Origin: Asterias rubens
Lineage: Eukaryota; Echinodermata; Asteroidea; Forcipulatida; Asteriidae
Reading direction: 5' to 3'
Assembly (NCBI RefSeq): GCF_902459465.1
Contig: NC_047062.1
Location: forward strand, 5,086,501-5,150,500
Length of the DNA stretch: 64,000 nt
This document shows, piece after piece, positions 1-12,800 of this stretch (its first letter is position 1; every line of letters starts with the position of its first letter). A model generated the notes under the pieces. The model had not been told where the DNA came from and made no database searches. It saw only the letters and a program-made list of their open reading frames with translations. Both the position numbers and the translations under genes were made by a program.

Positions 1-284
1 CTATGTTTTAAACGATATTGATAGATCGTGATTATGTGGTAATTATACAATCATCAACATGAAGTGTTGTAAGCTGAGACCAAATCCAAAATAGATTGCA
101 AAATATTGCTTCAATAATTGCCTGACGATTCGACCTCACCGTAACACATACAAGTTAACTATACGTGTAACAAAAGTAGTCTGCATCGGTACCATTTTGA
201 AGTATCTCAGTTTAATGTATTTTTATGTGCGAGTGTTGCCATTTTAGCCTATAAGAAAGACTCGGATATAGGGTGGACTTCAGC

Positions 285-453
285 CGTCGATTTCACAAAA
301 CTCTTCCTAACTTAAGATTAATCTTAGGACTTAGGACGAGTCCCAACCCTGCACTGTAGCATGCAGACCTTAAGATTAATCCTAAGTTAGGACGAGTTTA
401 CTCGTCCTAACTCAAGATAAGACGAGTCCTAACTCTTTGTGAAATCGACGGCA
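285..453. repeat. Foldback element, GCCGTCGATTTCAC family, copy 1
   Basis: The stretch starts GCCGTCGATTTCACAAA and ends TTTGTGAAATCGACGGC, so its ends are inverted. The interior repeats AAGATTAATCCTAAGTTAGGACGAG in both orientations, and carries GCATGC and ACTGTAGCATGC near the middle. It is a non-coding MITE-like foldback. Confidence 0.6.
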
Positions 454-467
454 GTTGTATTACACCT

Positions 468-598
468 GCAGCCGATTTCACGAAACGCTAGGATTAATCC
501 TATTAACTTAGGTCCTACGTCTTCGGATAGGGAACTTAACTCGTCCTTAGTCCTAAGATTAATCCTAACTTAGGAAGAGTTTGGTGAAATCGACGGCA
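468..598. repeat. Foldback element, GCCGTCGATTTCAC family, copy 2
   Basis: Begins GCAGCCGATTTCACGAAAC and ends TTGGTGAAATCGACGGC, with inverted TAGGATTAATCCTA-type motifs inside. It lies 14 bases after copy 1, so two members sit side by side. Confidence 0.55.
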
Positions 599-734
599 GG
601 TCCTTTTGGTTGGTACAGCAGTTTGCTACAGCTAATTATATTTTCTCACAAAAACGATCGACATTCATACATGACTGCTGACAAACAAACAAAAGTACAT
701 CCAAAAACGGTTGCTTCATTTCTTCCCATTACAG

Positions 735-1238
735 TGATCTACCAATCGAGATGGATCAAGCCACCACCGTCAACGCCTTTGAAACCTTTAACTGGAAGGA
801 TCCAAACTTTATCTCAGAATACACACAAGCTTTGAATGACGTGAGCTTGTACTTCAGATGTGATAACCAAACAAGATTAGAACAATTGGTGGGTACAATT
901 CTGGTTATAGGCACACTAAATAGGCCGTTGCTAGATCAATGAGCGGTCTCTGCTCATAAAGGCATATGCTTGGAACATTCCTCAAACTTTCTCAACACCC
1001 TTGGCAGACAATCTCAAGTAAATCTCTCTGATTATGCTTTACGTTACAACTGCAACTTTGAAAGCGAAAACAATGTGGACAAGCTTAAATATGCTTAACC
1101 ATTTTACTGCAACTATCGGTCTAATATACTAAGTAAAAATATAAAGTGGTGTTTTTTGTTTGAATCTTTCAGGATCCTTTTGCCGACTGGAAGGTACCAC
1201 AGTATGACTACTCCGACGACGAAGACACCACTTGTTAA
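735..1238 (+). CDS. C-terminal exons of an unrecognised protein (partial, 5' part off window)
   Basis: Two exons are proposed. The first begins after a pyrimidine-rich acceptor ending at 734 (TCTTCCCATTACAG) and ends at 888 (donor GTGGGT) or at 840 (better donor GTGAGC); both leave phase 0. The second, 1173-1238, follows CTTTCAG and reads DPFADWKVPQYDYSDDEDTTC then TAA. The encoded tail is acidic and aromatic-rich (FETFNWKDPNF, then the SDDED end). A polyadenylation signal AATAAA sits at 429-434 of the second kilobase (1429-1434), about 190 bases after the stop. The phase at 735 requires two bases from an upstream exon, so the gene would enter from the left of the window, unless the ATG at 751 is a true start. 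I do not recognise the family. The matching phases and polyA signal support a real gene end; no homology supports it. Confidence 0.42.
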
Positions 1239-2828
1239 TAGTGGCTTTGTAAAAACGAGCGATTGCCGTTTTCTATACAAGCCTTGGCCCATCCTCCTCA
1301 TAATTCTCAGGTTTTAAATGTATTGGTTACCACTGTTGGTTAAAACATAAAGCGCAAAACAATGTTACCTGAGTACCCGTATAGGCCTAGCCTATAAGAG
1401 CCGTTTGTGTAACCCAACATACACATTCAATAAACACCATGTGAACGTTATAAGCTCGTTTCGACTCAGGGACTCTGAGTCGCCAGAAAATTGTGGGGAA
1501 AAAACCGCTGTCTTTTGTAATCATCAGATATTTGACTCGTGTAATCACTGTACAGGCAAAAACATTGCAAGGAAAAATGTCCACCTTCATAATAATAGGC
1601 TGTTGGTAAATCTGGGATCATTTATTTGTTTGATGTAACAAGGAGCACAACCTAAGAACCTATATTCATTCTGTTTCACGTCGAGAATTCTGTAGTTTTA
1701 CAAATTTCCTTTAGGGAGGAGTACGCAGGTTGGGGGGGGCGTGAATAGCTAATGTATCAGTTAATGTTTCAGTTAATTTGTTTCACACAATTTTACTCAA
1801 TTCAAAGACAAGAAAGGATATTAATGTTTATGTTACATGAATAATTCATCAATATTTTAATCATCTAGCCTTTCAAAGAGTAATTTGAAAATAGCTTCCC
1901 TAAAAATTGTATCAACAAATTGGATACTTCAAAAACGTGAGGTTTTGGCGAGGTGACATCTTTTGTACTCCGCTGCCGTCTGTGGCTCGTCCTAATAGAC
2001 TGGCATGATACCCTACCCCAATTTCATAAAGCCTGTAAGCATACAAACTTGCTAAGCACAGACAGTTTTTGCTCAACAGAAACTGGAATACCAGCTAAAG
2101 TTCCATACAGTTTACATTGTTGCAACTGGTGCAACATTATTTGTTTCGCTTAGCAAAGAATTTGCTCAGCTGACAGCAGTACTTTCTGCTTCAACAGCTT
2201 TATGACACTGGACCCCTGTCTTTATCAGCATTCATGAGTCTCACGTTTGGGCTCAGCCTTTGGGCCCAGCCTAGACTTGATTCAAGTCCCATTCTCGAGT
2301 GAGAGGCCCCTAAGCATATCACGCCAACTTACTATCAAACAACCCAGAGCATACAGTACAATGCGCGCTCGCCGTCAAAATGTGGTCTAGAGAATGGGAC
2401 TTGACGAGGTCGTTTCTTACTCTGCACTTGCGGAACAGGTTTGGGAATGCAGAGCATCACAAAACAGTAGTTTTCTGGGGATGGCACGGGACTGGGACTT
2501 GAGTCAAGTCTAGGCCCAGCCTAGCCCGAATACCTGCAGTTCTAGAAACTTGGCAAAGGGCAACAAAAAGGTTGGTAAACTACTAGCATCTTAACTTATT
2601 CCAGGGGCTGGTGGTTCGATTCCAACTTATAAATTTGGATTTCTGGTTAATTCTTAGCGGTCTGAAAAAAGTTAAATGCTTGACGTTATGACCCTCTAGC
2701 AGGGTTAGTCTTCGAGAAAGACACTGCTAGAGTCCAAACATCAGGCCACCATTACCTATTTTTTCGCATTTATACCATTTCGTCCTTTTGGTTGGTAAGC
2801 AGTTTGCAACAGCTAATTCTGTTTTCTT
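1239..2828. other. Non-coding flank with SINE-like repeat
   Basis: No exon with supporting phase was found. 2022-2180 (AATTTCATAAAGCCTGTAAGC, then TTGCTAAGCACAG and CTTAGCAAAGAATTTGCT) recurs at 6110-6265, so it is a dispersed repeat. 2598-2745 has a tRNA B-box-like GGTTCGATTCC followed by TCGAGAAAGACACTGCTAGAGTC, typical of a tRNA-derived SINE body, but no A box was seen. Confidence 0.45.
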
Positions 2829-3212
2829 TTTAAAGGAACACGTTGCCTTGGATCGGTCGAATTGGTCTTCGAAAAGCGTATGTAACCGTTTGTTATAGAA
2901 TGCATATGATTAGAAAGATATTTTAATAGTAGAATATAATGATCCACACAAGTATCACTCAAAGTTGCGTGGTTTTCATTTTACCTCCTCGACAAACACG
3001 GTTGGCCATTTATGGAAGTCAAATGTTTGACTCCCATAAATGGCCGACCATGTTAGTAAAAGGAAAACCATGCAATTTCGAGGCAAATGTGTGTGTGGAT
3101 CATTGTATTCTACTTTTTAATCATCTTTCTAACCATACGCATTTTATAACAAACGGTTAGGAACGCTTTTCAAAGACTTACTCGACCGATCCAAGGCAAC
3201 GTGTTCCTTTAA
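2829..3212. mobile_element. MITE-like foldback, GGAACACGTTGCC family, copy 1
   Basis: Ends are inverted: TTTAAAGGAACACGTTGCCT at the left and AGGCAACGTGTTCCTTTAA at the right. The interior is also symmetrical, with AATGATCCACACAAGTAT mirrored by GTGTGTGGATCATTGTATT and a central GGAAGTCAAATGTTTGACTCC. It has no coding capacity. Other copies lie at 20662-21167 and 58548-58940. Confidence 0.75.
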
Positions 3213-3853
3213 CATTCCGCTCACTAGAGAGGTACATTCATTGTGTACAGCTAATTTGCATTAATTTATTTACATTCCATTTCTCTCTCAGAGACTTAAA
3301 AACGAAATAATAAATACAATTCAATTACTTCTATTTACAATCAAAGTATCTTACCTAAGTACATGTACATGACTTAAGCGTAGTGTAAAGCTTTAACGAT
3401 TATTGCAAAATACACATGTAATAGTTTGGCCCCTGTGGAAACACATGTAGAAAGTCCAAATGCACTTTAGGTTACAAAGTCTATTGTACATTGAAACAGA
3501 ATGACATGTCTAAAAACTACTGAAGCCATGGCAATGGGAGACTTTTGAGACGCTGGCGGCAAGAGACATTCATGTATCGGTCCCACTCTGCGGCTCTGAG
3601 CGTGCACACACATGCTCAGTCTAGTATGCGTAGGTCTGAGCACGTACACTACTGGCGAAATCTTTAGTTTAGTTCATGTCAGCTTCCACATCGAACCTAT
3701 GACTGAACATTTCAAAACTTTGTTTTTTCTCGAAGTCACACATGTGCGGCATCAAAATGTCACACTGAAAAACATTTTGAAAATGGTCGACAACAATGAG
3801 TATTGAAATTCCTTCATCATAGAAACCAGCATGAATGTTAGAGAGAGGTGTCT

Positions 3854-6800
3854 CTAAGCTTTGTAAGCAACCCTGTTCTTCATTTGGATACAGCGCCTTA
3901 TCTTACGTTCGGGCACCTCATCATCATGGACTACTGACTAAAACCCTGACAATAGCGCTACCTGACAACCAACAAAGTTTCATTGGCTTTAGTAGGTATT
4001 AATATGAACGAGAAAAAATTGATTGAGTACGGTAATCTTTTTGGAGCCAACAATCTCTTCCATCATCTCTGTTCAGTCATTTCACAGTCGACATCTTCAT
4101 GCGTTCTTTTCATTCCTATGGACAAACCAAAAATAAAAACTGATGTCAACCTTAAAAAGGCACTCCTAATGTCAAAAGAGTTTGTGATGGACCCATTTTC
4201 TAATTAGGTAAAGTTCTTATGAAAGAGGAAAACCATTTCAAGTTTAACCTAAAAACTGTTTGAGTTGACTCTAACCTGGCCTTGTCACATGAGGTAACTT
4301 TTCAGGCAACTTGGAGGCAACCAACTGCAGTGCATGCTATGGGATCACTTTGGTAGCCTTCAAGTTATTTTTTCGAACATTGTCGAACATTTGTGAACAT
4401 TGAAATGTGACTGTCTTTCTCTGGTTGCCTATAAATTGCCTCGTAAGCTCCTCTTTCGACTGCTAAACACAAACCTTAAGGCCCTGTCACACCTTGACGT
4501 TTAGGCCCCTGTATGCCGTCAAATGAAAATGGGCGAATACGCTGGCGTACGTCGAATAAGTTATGGGTAATATTTGGATAAGTTAAGAGCACGCTGAAAC
4601 ACACTGATATACGTCTTTGTAAGGCGAGGTCATCGAGAACTTTTGTGCATGCTCACAAATTCTCAACGTATGCCAGCGTGTGGCTCATAAGATCCGCATA
4701 AGTTGTAGGTAAGTTATACGATCGTTGACACACGTTCATACGTTACTTGTAAGTTAATAATAAGTCGACATACATCGATATAATGTCTAACGTACCCAAA
4801 ACTTATTTCTAACCTATGAGTAACGTGCTTTAAACCTATGTCAAACGTATTTGACATGTTCCAGACGACCACAGAACTTACTGAATGTATTTCTAACTTA
4901 CAGCTAACGTATAATGGCCTAATGTCAGCGTTTATGGGAATCGGCATAATACAAATTGGGTTCGCAAAAGGATACTACGATGTCATAGCAGTTATTATTT
5001 CAATCGAGAGGCACCCTCTTTGTAGGCTACTACATGTGATCGTTGGCAATACGTTGCCGCGCGCTATGCAGCAGTAAAACTATCATAGAACATAAGTTGT
5101 GAACGCCGTCAACACGCTAAGCATTCGCTGTGTAAACGTTCTTTGTGAGTTACTAATTTCAGTATGCATTTGCCAACTCGTTATGAATACGCTTTGTATA
5201 CACTCACAATTTTAAAAATCCATGGATAGTTCAGCCTATGGCAACGTTTTAGAGAAATTTTCATACGTTGGCATCAATTAAGGGCCGTGTCCACACGAGG
5301 CAATTTACAGGCAACCAGCTCCAGGCAGTCTCCAAGAAGTCAAAAACATTTCACTTCTCACAAAATGTTGGAGATTATTTGGCACTGTTGGGAAAAAATG
5401 TCTTATGTCAAGCTGCACAGTTGGTTGCCCTAAAGTTGCTGTACAAATTGCCCCAGTGACAAGGCGATTAGTTTCAGGATTGTTTTCCCACCATGCACAG
5501 ATTCAAATCCTACCTATGTTTTCAATATTTTTGAGGTTCTACAGAAAGAGTTAATTTTTAAAAACATCCCCCAAAAAAATAAAATAATTAAAAGTCTCAG
5601 TGTCAATGTGCATTACATTTGATACCACTCCCTACCCAAAGCCAAACAGCATAATCAAACCAAAATAACATACATCTATGACAGCCCTCCTCCCTCTCCC
5701 CCAAAAAGGAAAACAACAAATATTCGTCTCTGACTATTGTTTTTCCATCCAGTAAGACTGGTCAGGATTTTGAATGATGAAAGCTCACCTGACGTTTGTG
5801 GCCTGTCTTGTAATGGAATCTGCAACCTAGCTGTAAATATCGGCTCATATTCCTTGAAAAGAAAACACAATTATTTGATATGTTTAAGAACCGATTACTT
5901 GGCACAGTCAAGTCTTATCAGAATCAGAATCCACAATTGAGTTACCCACAGAGTGGAGTATTTTTGTTTGATTTTGAAATAGCTCCTGATTAAAACAGGG
6001 GTTTAGGAATAGGCAAGCTTCATGAACACAGTATAGAATACATGTGGAGTTGCCAGTTCCTTGGAAATTCCAAAACAAAATTGAACTGCTGACTCCGCCA
6101 ACAGCCAGGGCCCAATTTCATAAAGCCTGTAAGCACAAAAACTTGCTAAGTACAGAAAAGTTTTGCTTTACAGAAACAAGTTACCAGCCAAAATGAAATT
6201 AAGTCTACAATGTTGTGACTGGTGCCCAACTCAATTTTTGCTTAGCAGAGAAATTTGTTAAGCAGTTAATAGCTGGGCCTACATAGTTGTAGGATTAAGC
6301 ATGAGTACCTCCGGGTTACCAAACCGAGTGTTCATTTCTTTTTCAAGAAAAAATTGCATAAAGTTTGAATTAAGTATGGGTTGGCGATTGGGTTAAATTT
6401 CACCACGAATTTCCAGAAATTGGCTCTGTAGTGTGAACAGGGATGGAGCGTATTAAACATTTAAATTCAATTTAACTCAATATTTATTTCCAGAAAATTG
6501 CAAAATGAACATACACAGAATTTTAAAGATGGTCTATTGAACAAAGAGGTGTACAGAACTGCTAGAATAATAATTAAAGGGGACACAATGAAAAAAAAAG
6601 AGGTGAAATGGAGGCATACTAAAAAGACAAAGTTTTGTACGGAAACGCCTTATATACTAAACTTACAGCTAGCTGCCTCATGAATCCTTCATTAGGGCTG
6701 ATACAAAACCTCTTCTGCTGTACGTATCGAACAGCGTCCCTGAATCAAATCAAACATAGAAGAACAAGATGTATTAAAATTAGAATTGAATTCATACATT

Positions 6801-9800
6801 GCTGAATGTGTTAGGGGCATAGTTAAGCCTGGGCGACTAGTGCGACTAGTGTCAAAATGCTAACTAATGGTTGCTTTGTCAAGTCAGGACTACCACATTT
6901 TAACTACTTTTCAACTAAACTATTTAAGATAAATCTCAAGAAACTAGTTTCCACTGTCCCAAGCTCCTCACACAATCAGGCGAGTGGTTGTTTGTTTATC
7001 CCTTGCCTTGACTCATTTGTGTGACTAAAACCCAAGTAAACTCAATTGCACCCACTGACACAAGGATCTTGACTTACTTGAATGACAACCCAAAGGTTTC
7101 CATGATGTAAGCAATGACAAGAGCCGCACTGTGGGAAAATAAATTAATTGCGAATTAGCATGTAAACAATTATTTAATAGTACAGCTACAATTTTTACCT
7201 ACAAAAACCCAAGACATTAATTGTGGGATGACTAATATAAGCTCTTTTATTGAAAATCCTAAAATAAAATAAAAATGTCATTTTAAAAATGGGATTAACC
7301 CTCCTACTATGTGACCATTGAATATCATCCACTGTGGTTTTGGTTGGTCAACATGCTGGTACCAAGAGTAGGAGGGTTATACAAATGGTGTGTTATGCAA
7401 TATGACTATATATACAAATGCTTAACAAAAATATACAAGGCATTATAATTAGTTGAATGGTTTCAAATGGTTGGGAAACTTAATGGCACCAAGAGTAGGA
7501 GGGTTAAGAGTATACAAAAGGTCCATTTAGGTACTAGGCCTATTTACAAATGCTACCACAAAAAAACCCAATGCATTATATTTTTGACTGTTAATAATCA
7601 TACGCAATACAAGAAACAATCAACATCTTGCTATGGTTGCATCTTCTCTGCTAGTATTTGCTTAATAGCAGAAAAAGCGGGCCTGAAACTTGCCCTTGAA
7701 ATGCTCTCAGTATATATTTACAGTTTTCAAATAGTGTGCCCTTAACCAAGGAGAAAAGGCCTTGGTGCCTTGCCCTTTCAAAATGAGGCATACAGGCCTA
7801 AAGAAGGTTAGGGCAAGTTTTTGCTTTAGCAGTTCTACAAATATTGGGCTCATGCTAAATACATTTTCATGGAAAATGCAGATTTTTAATCAATAAAAAA
7901 CAGAAAAAGAGACTGAGGATTATAAGAAAATATATCACACACATGGAATATTATGGGTAGATGGGAAAAGATAAAAATGTGAAATGTGATTGGCGAGTAC
8001 AATTGTTGACAAATGCAGAATAAAAACAAGGTAGAATCCAAACCGTATTGTACAATTTTAGAACTTATTAAAAAACTACAAAAATGTACATTAAATTAGT
8101 TCACGATAAAAAGAAACACACAACTTATGAAAATGGAGTACAAACAAGGTAGAAAAAAACAGTATTATATAATTTGACTCTATTTTAGCAAGTTATTTCG
8201 AAGTTACAAAAATGTACATAATTAATATAAACAAGGGAAATACTAGAATTCCTTCAACATGAAGGCAACAATGGAATACAAAAATACAAATATAAAAGGT
8301 TTCCAATGGAAAGATTATTTAATAAAATACAGAATATTGATGAGACCTACCTTCTTGACATTCCGGCATTTCCATGGACCAATGTTTTCCCTCCAAAGAG
8401 AGAACACTTATCAATGAACTCCTTAACCTTCACAAGATACAAACAAATGTTCTTCAAAATGATTGGTAACATGAAAGATAGCTCTGCAGTATTTCTAACA
8501 AAAGTGAGGCACTGATGTGAGGGCATGTTGAATGATACCATTCCAGATACTGTGCGCCTTATACATTTTATGTTATTATTAAGGGAATCAATGTGTAGTG
8601 AGGTTTTCAACTAGTGGTTTAATCCCAACGTGGCCTGGTTCTTGATAATTTACCGAGACGAAGTCGAGGTCAATTATAAAGAACCAGGTTTGGCGGGTTT
8701 AAACCACTAGTTGAAAACCGATTCAACACACTTTGATTCCCATTCATAAATACCTTTTCGGTCAAAAACATCATCACTTGTTGGTCAAAAAGTGAAATAA
8801 ATGCAAAAATTATGAAATTGTAGAGCCCTCCGCTGCCTTCGCGTAAACAACTCCTTATAAGGGAATGCTGTGGGCGTCGCGCGTATCGCGTGATGTGGCA
8901 CAACTGTTTCAGCCGTTGCTCTCGACCAATAGGAATGAAGAAACTGTCTTATAAGAACAGGTGCAAGGTCGCGTGTCACGTCCACGAATTAACACTTTTT
9001 ACAGGTCATTAACAAAAGGTTTATGCACACCCACGTGATGCGCTCTCCACCAATAGGAGTAGAGAAACTGTCTGGGGTATTTATGAATATTAATTTATGT
9101 TTGAACCTAAGGTACTATGTATTACTCTAAATTGAGTAAAACAAACTGTAAACTGGGAGTTGAAAAGCATGTTACTTCCTACTTCCTACAACAAATTGAA
9201 GCAATTACAACTGAATTAGAAATAGCAAACTCAAACGGTACCTTTGGAAAATGTGCGATTATGTTTTCACTTGTGCTGTCCGCAACGTTCAACACCAAAT
9301 ACCTGTAGAGACAGAAAGTAAGAATTGTACAATCATTGAGTGCCTTTCTTTATTTCAATTTGGAAAACAAATTGAGTTGTTTCTCAAGACTTATAAGTAT
9401 TGACAAATCAACTAGATGTCAGCATCTCAATAAATCTTGTGACCTTAGTCATTGCTTGTTCATTCTGCATAGGACAAAGTCATGAATGATGGATGGATGT
9501 ACAGAAAATAAAAAAAGAAATATGGAGAAGAACAACAATTCATGAACTCCCTGCCATTTGATTTATTTACTTGGAATCCTCATTCTGAACAAAACGAGCA
9601 AATTTCTTTAGGGTCAACTCAACTAGACTACAGGTCACTGGTCATGTAGCTCAGTCATTGTGCTAACCGGGCTATGGCAGGTTTATGGCCAGTGGTCCAG
9701 ATCGTATATAAGGTCCTGTGAGTTATTGTCCCAGAGCTAACATAGCTTGATATTGGTATTTGCAGCCCTGTAGGTTACTGACCAGTGCTAAAATTCCTTG

Positions 9801-12800
9801 ACTTTGGTCAGTGGTCCAGTGGTTAGTTCAAACCCTCTGGATTACTGACCCCAAAATGGCACAACTGGACTAAGGCTAGTGTCAAGTTGGTATTTTTAGC
9901 TTTGTGGGTTTCAGACAGTATTCCAGTGGTTAGTTCAAACCCTGTGGATTACTGGCCAAGTACTAACATAACTAGACAGAGGCTAGTGGTCCAGTTGGTA
10001 TTTTTAACTTTGTGGGTTTCAGACAGTGGTCCAGTGGTTAGTTCAAACCCTGTGGATTACTGGCCAAGTACTAACATAACTAGACAGAGGCTAGTGATCC
10101 AGTTGGTATTTTTAGCTTTGTGGGTTTCAGACAGTGGTCCAGTGGTTAGTTCAAACCCTGTGGATAACTGGCCGAGTAATAACATAACTGGATGGTCAAG
10201 AGGGTATTTCAAGCACTGTATGTTACTGACCAGTGCTAACACAACCGGACTCAGGCTTGAGGTCCAGTTGGCATTTTTAGCTCTGTGGATTGCTGGCCCA
10301 GAGCTCACATAACTGGCCTCTGGCCTGTGGTCCATTTGGTAATTTTGGCGCTGTGGACTTCAGACTCTGGCCAATGGTCCACTGTGTATTTCAAGCCCTG
10401 TGGGTTACTGGCCCTTTGTTAACCTTATTGGACCCTGCCCAATGGTCCACTTTGTATTTCAACCACTGTGGGTTACTGGCCCTGTGTTAACCTTATTGGA
10501 CTCTGGCCAATGGTCCACTGTGTATTTCAAGCCCTGTGGGTTACTGGCCCTGTGTTAACCTTATTGGACTCTGGCCAATGATCAAGTAAGTGCTAACATA
10601 ACTGGAGTCGGGCTAGTGACCCACTGTGTATTTCAAGCCATGTGGGTTACTGGCCCAGTGTTAACATTACTGGACTCTGAACAGACGTCCAGTATATCTC
10701 ACACAAACTTACTCAAAGTTCTCTGGAAAGTTAGGCTTGATGAACTGAGCTTCGATATCTTGCCGAATGCAGACAATGTGCGTGATACCGTGATCCAACA
10801 ACACTTGCAGCTAAAGAAAAAAGACAATAGAAATCATGTGGATTGTACAATATCAGTAACCAGATCGGTATGGTATGTTCATTCAAGAGATTAAACAAAG
10901 CTGGTTTAAAGGCAGTGGACACTATTAGTAATTGTCAAAGACTAGCCTTCACACTTGGTGTATCTCGACATATGCATAAAATAACAAACCTGTGAAAATT
11001 TGAGGTCAATCGGTCATCGAACTTGCGAGATAATAACGAAGGCAAAAAAACACCCTTGTCACATGAAGTTGTGTGCGTTTAGATGGTTGATTTCGAGACC
11101 TCAAGTTCTAAATCTGAGGTCTCGAAATCAAATTCGTGGACAATTTCTTCTTTCTCGAAAACTATGGCACTTCAGAGGGAGCCGTTTCTCACAATGTTTT
11201 AAACCATCAACCTCTCCACATTACTCGTCACCAAGAAAGGTTTTATGCTAATAATTATTTTGAGTAATTACCACTAGTGTCCACTGCCTTTAAAAAAAAT
11301 AGCGTTCGAGGAACAAAAAGAAATATTATCCACAATAAAAGATATGATTTCTTGATCTGAATTTAGTCATATTTATTCAGAACAACAAAAGTGTCAGCAA
11401 CAAAACATGACACAGTACAAGAACAAACTATGGAAAATACAAAATCAGCTGAAACTTTTAAATGGGACTTTTAGTGTTTCTTTCTTTAAAAATATCAGCA
11501 TTAAATATCCAGGAACATAACCAATCGATACCCCTACTTTTGAGTTTCTCATGGGATGAAGTGTTGGTCTGAAAAGCATGGGGTGGAGATAGTTGCTAGC
11601 TACCCATAAACCAACTCAACTCTGATTTATAAAGTTTTCTTTTGTTCAGCTTATTACAAATACAATGCAACATCTACTACTACTACTACTAATAATACGT
11701 GTAATGCGCACATATCCACCTTGCTGGGTGGTCAAAGCGCAGTAAAAACTAAAATCAAAACAAAAACAAAACAAAGAAAAACAGACACAACCAAATTAGT
11801 CCTTGAAAACTTGTGACATAAGATAAGTTTTGAGAAGAGATTTAAATGTTGTGGTACAAAGACAAGATCTAAGATTTGATTGAGTAGTAGAGTTCCAGAT
11901 GCAGGGCGCAGCTGAAGAAAAAGATATGTCACCCCATGAGTGTCGAGACTTGGGTTCAATGAGGAGAAGCATGGAACTTGATAGAAGATTCTATAATGAA
12001 GTTTAAACTTGAAGCAATAGTGGGGAGCCTTGCCATTAAGAGTTGTGTGGACAATGAGCATCAGCTTGAAGATGATTCGTTGAGAGATAGGGAGCCAGTG
12101 TAGTTGTTTCAGAATGGAGGTGATAGAACAGGATTTTCTAGACAGTATCACAATGCGGGCAGCAGTATTTTGGAGGCGTTGAAGTCGGGAGATCTGGTTG
12201 TTAGGAAGACTGTAGAGAAGAGCACTACCGTACTCACAAATAAAAGACAGACTCATTTGGATTAACAATAACAGCAGGAACCTACAAGAAAAGAGTAAAT
12301 ATGACCAATGATAATGATACTGAAAAATGCAACAATAATGTTGTTACATTTTAGCTGTGACTAGAGTAAAGAGGAGAACTTCAAATAAACAAAGGCTGTA
12401 TTCAATTTCCCTTTGAACTGAGGGAGAGCAAAACTTCTGTAAAAACTCACTTTGCATTTCATTGCTGCTGCATATGGTCCAAGAAACAAGCCTGGCACTA
12501 TTTCCTGAAAATGAAAGAAGAGTCAAAGAAATAGATCAAATTTTTTTCAAAGTTAAAGAAAACACTTAAATGATTTTGTAAAAGTTTAAAGAAAATCTTA
12601 AGTTGATATAAAAATCAACCAAAACTAAAATCGAAAGAAGCCAAGACCTGCAAATTGGCTATGAAATAAGGAAAAAAGTCTTACATACTAGATACGATAG
12701 GCCATGTATCTTTTAGAAACTTACATATATTTTACACTTATCGTGACTATCAATCATTTCTCGACCTATCTCGTACTTCCAAAGTTTGTGTTTATTTTTA

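Noticed and set aside
8351-8427. Active dual-specificity phosphatase
   Set aside because: The nucleophilic Cys is Gly, and the flanking exons match STYX best.
9640-9690. tRNA gene suggested by CATGTAGCTCAGT
   Set aside because: The A-box-like word has no B box at the right distance and belongs to the minisatellite edge.
9887-10312. 141-codon plus-strand open frame
   Set aside because: It is the minisatellite read through; the repeated FLALWVSDSGPVVSSNP unit comes from the 108 bp period, and its complement is open too.
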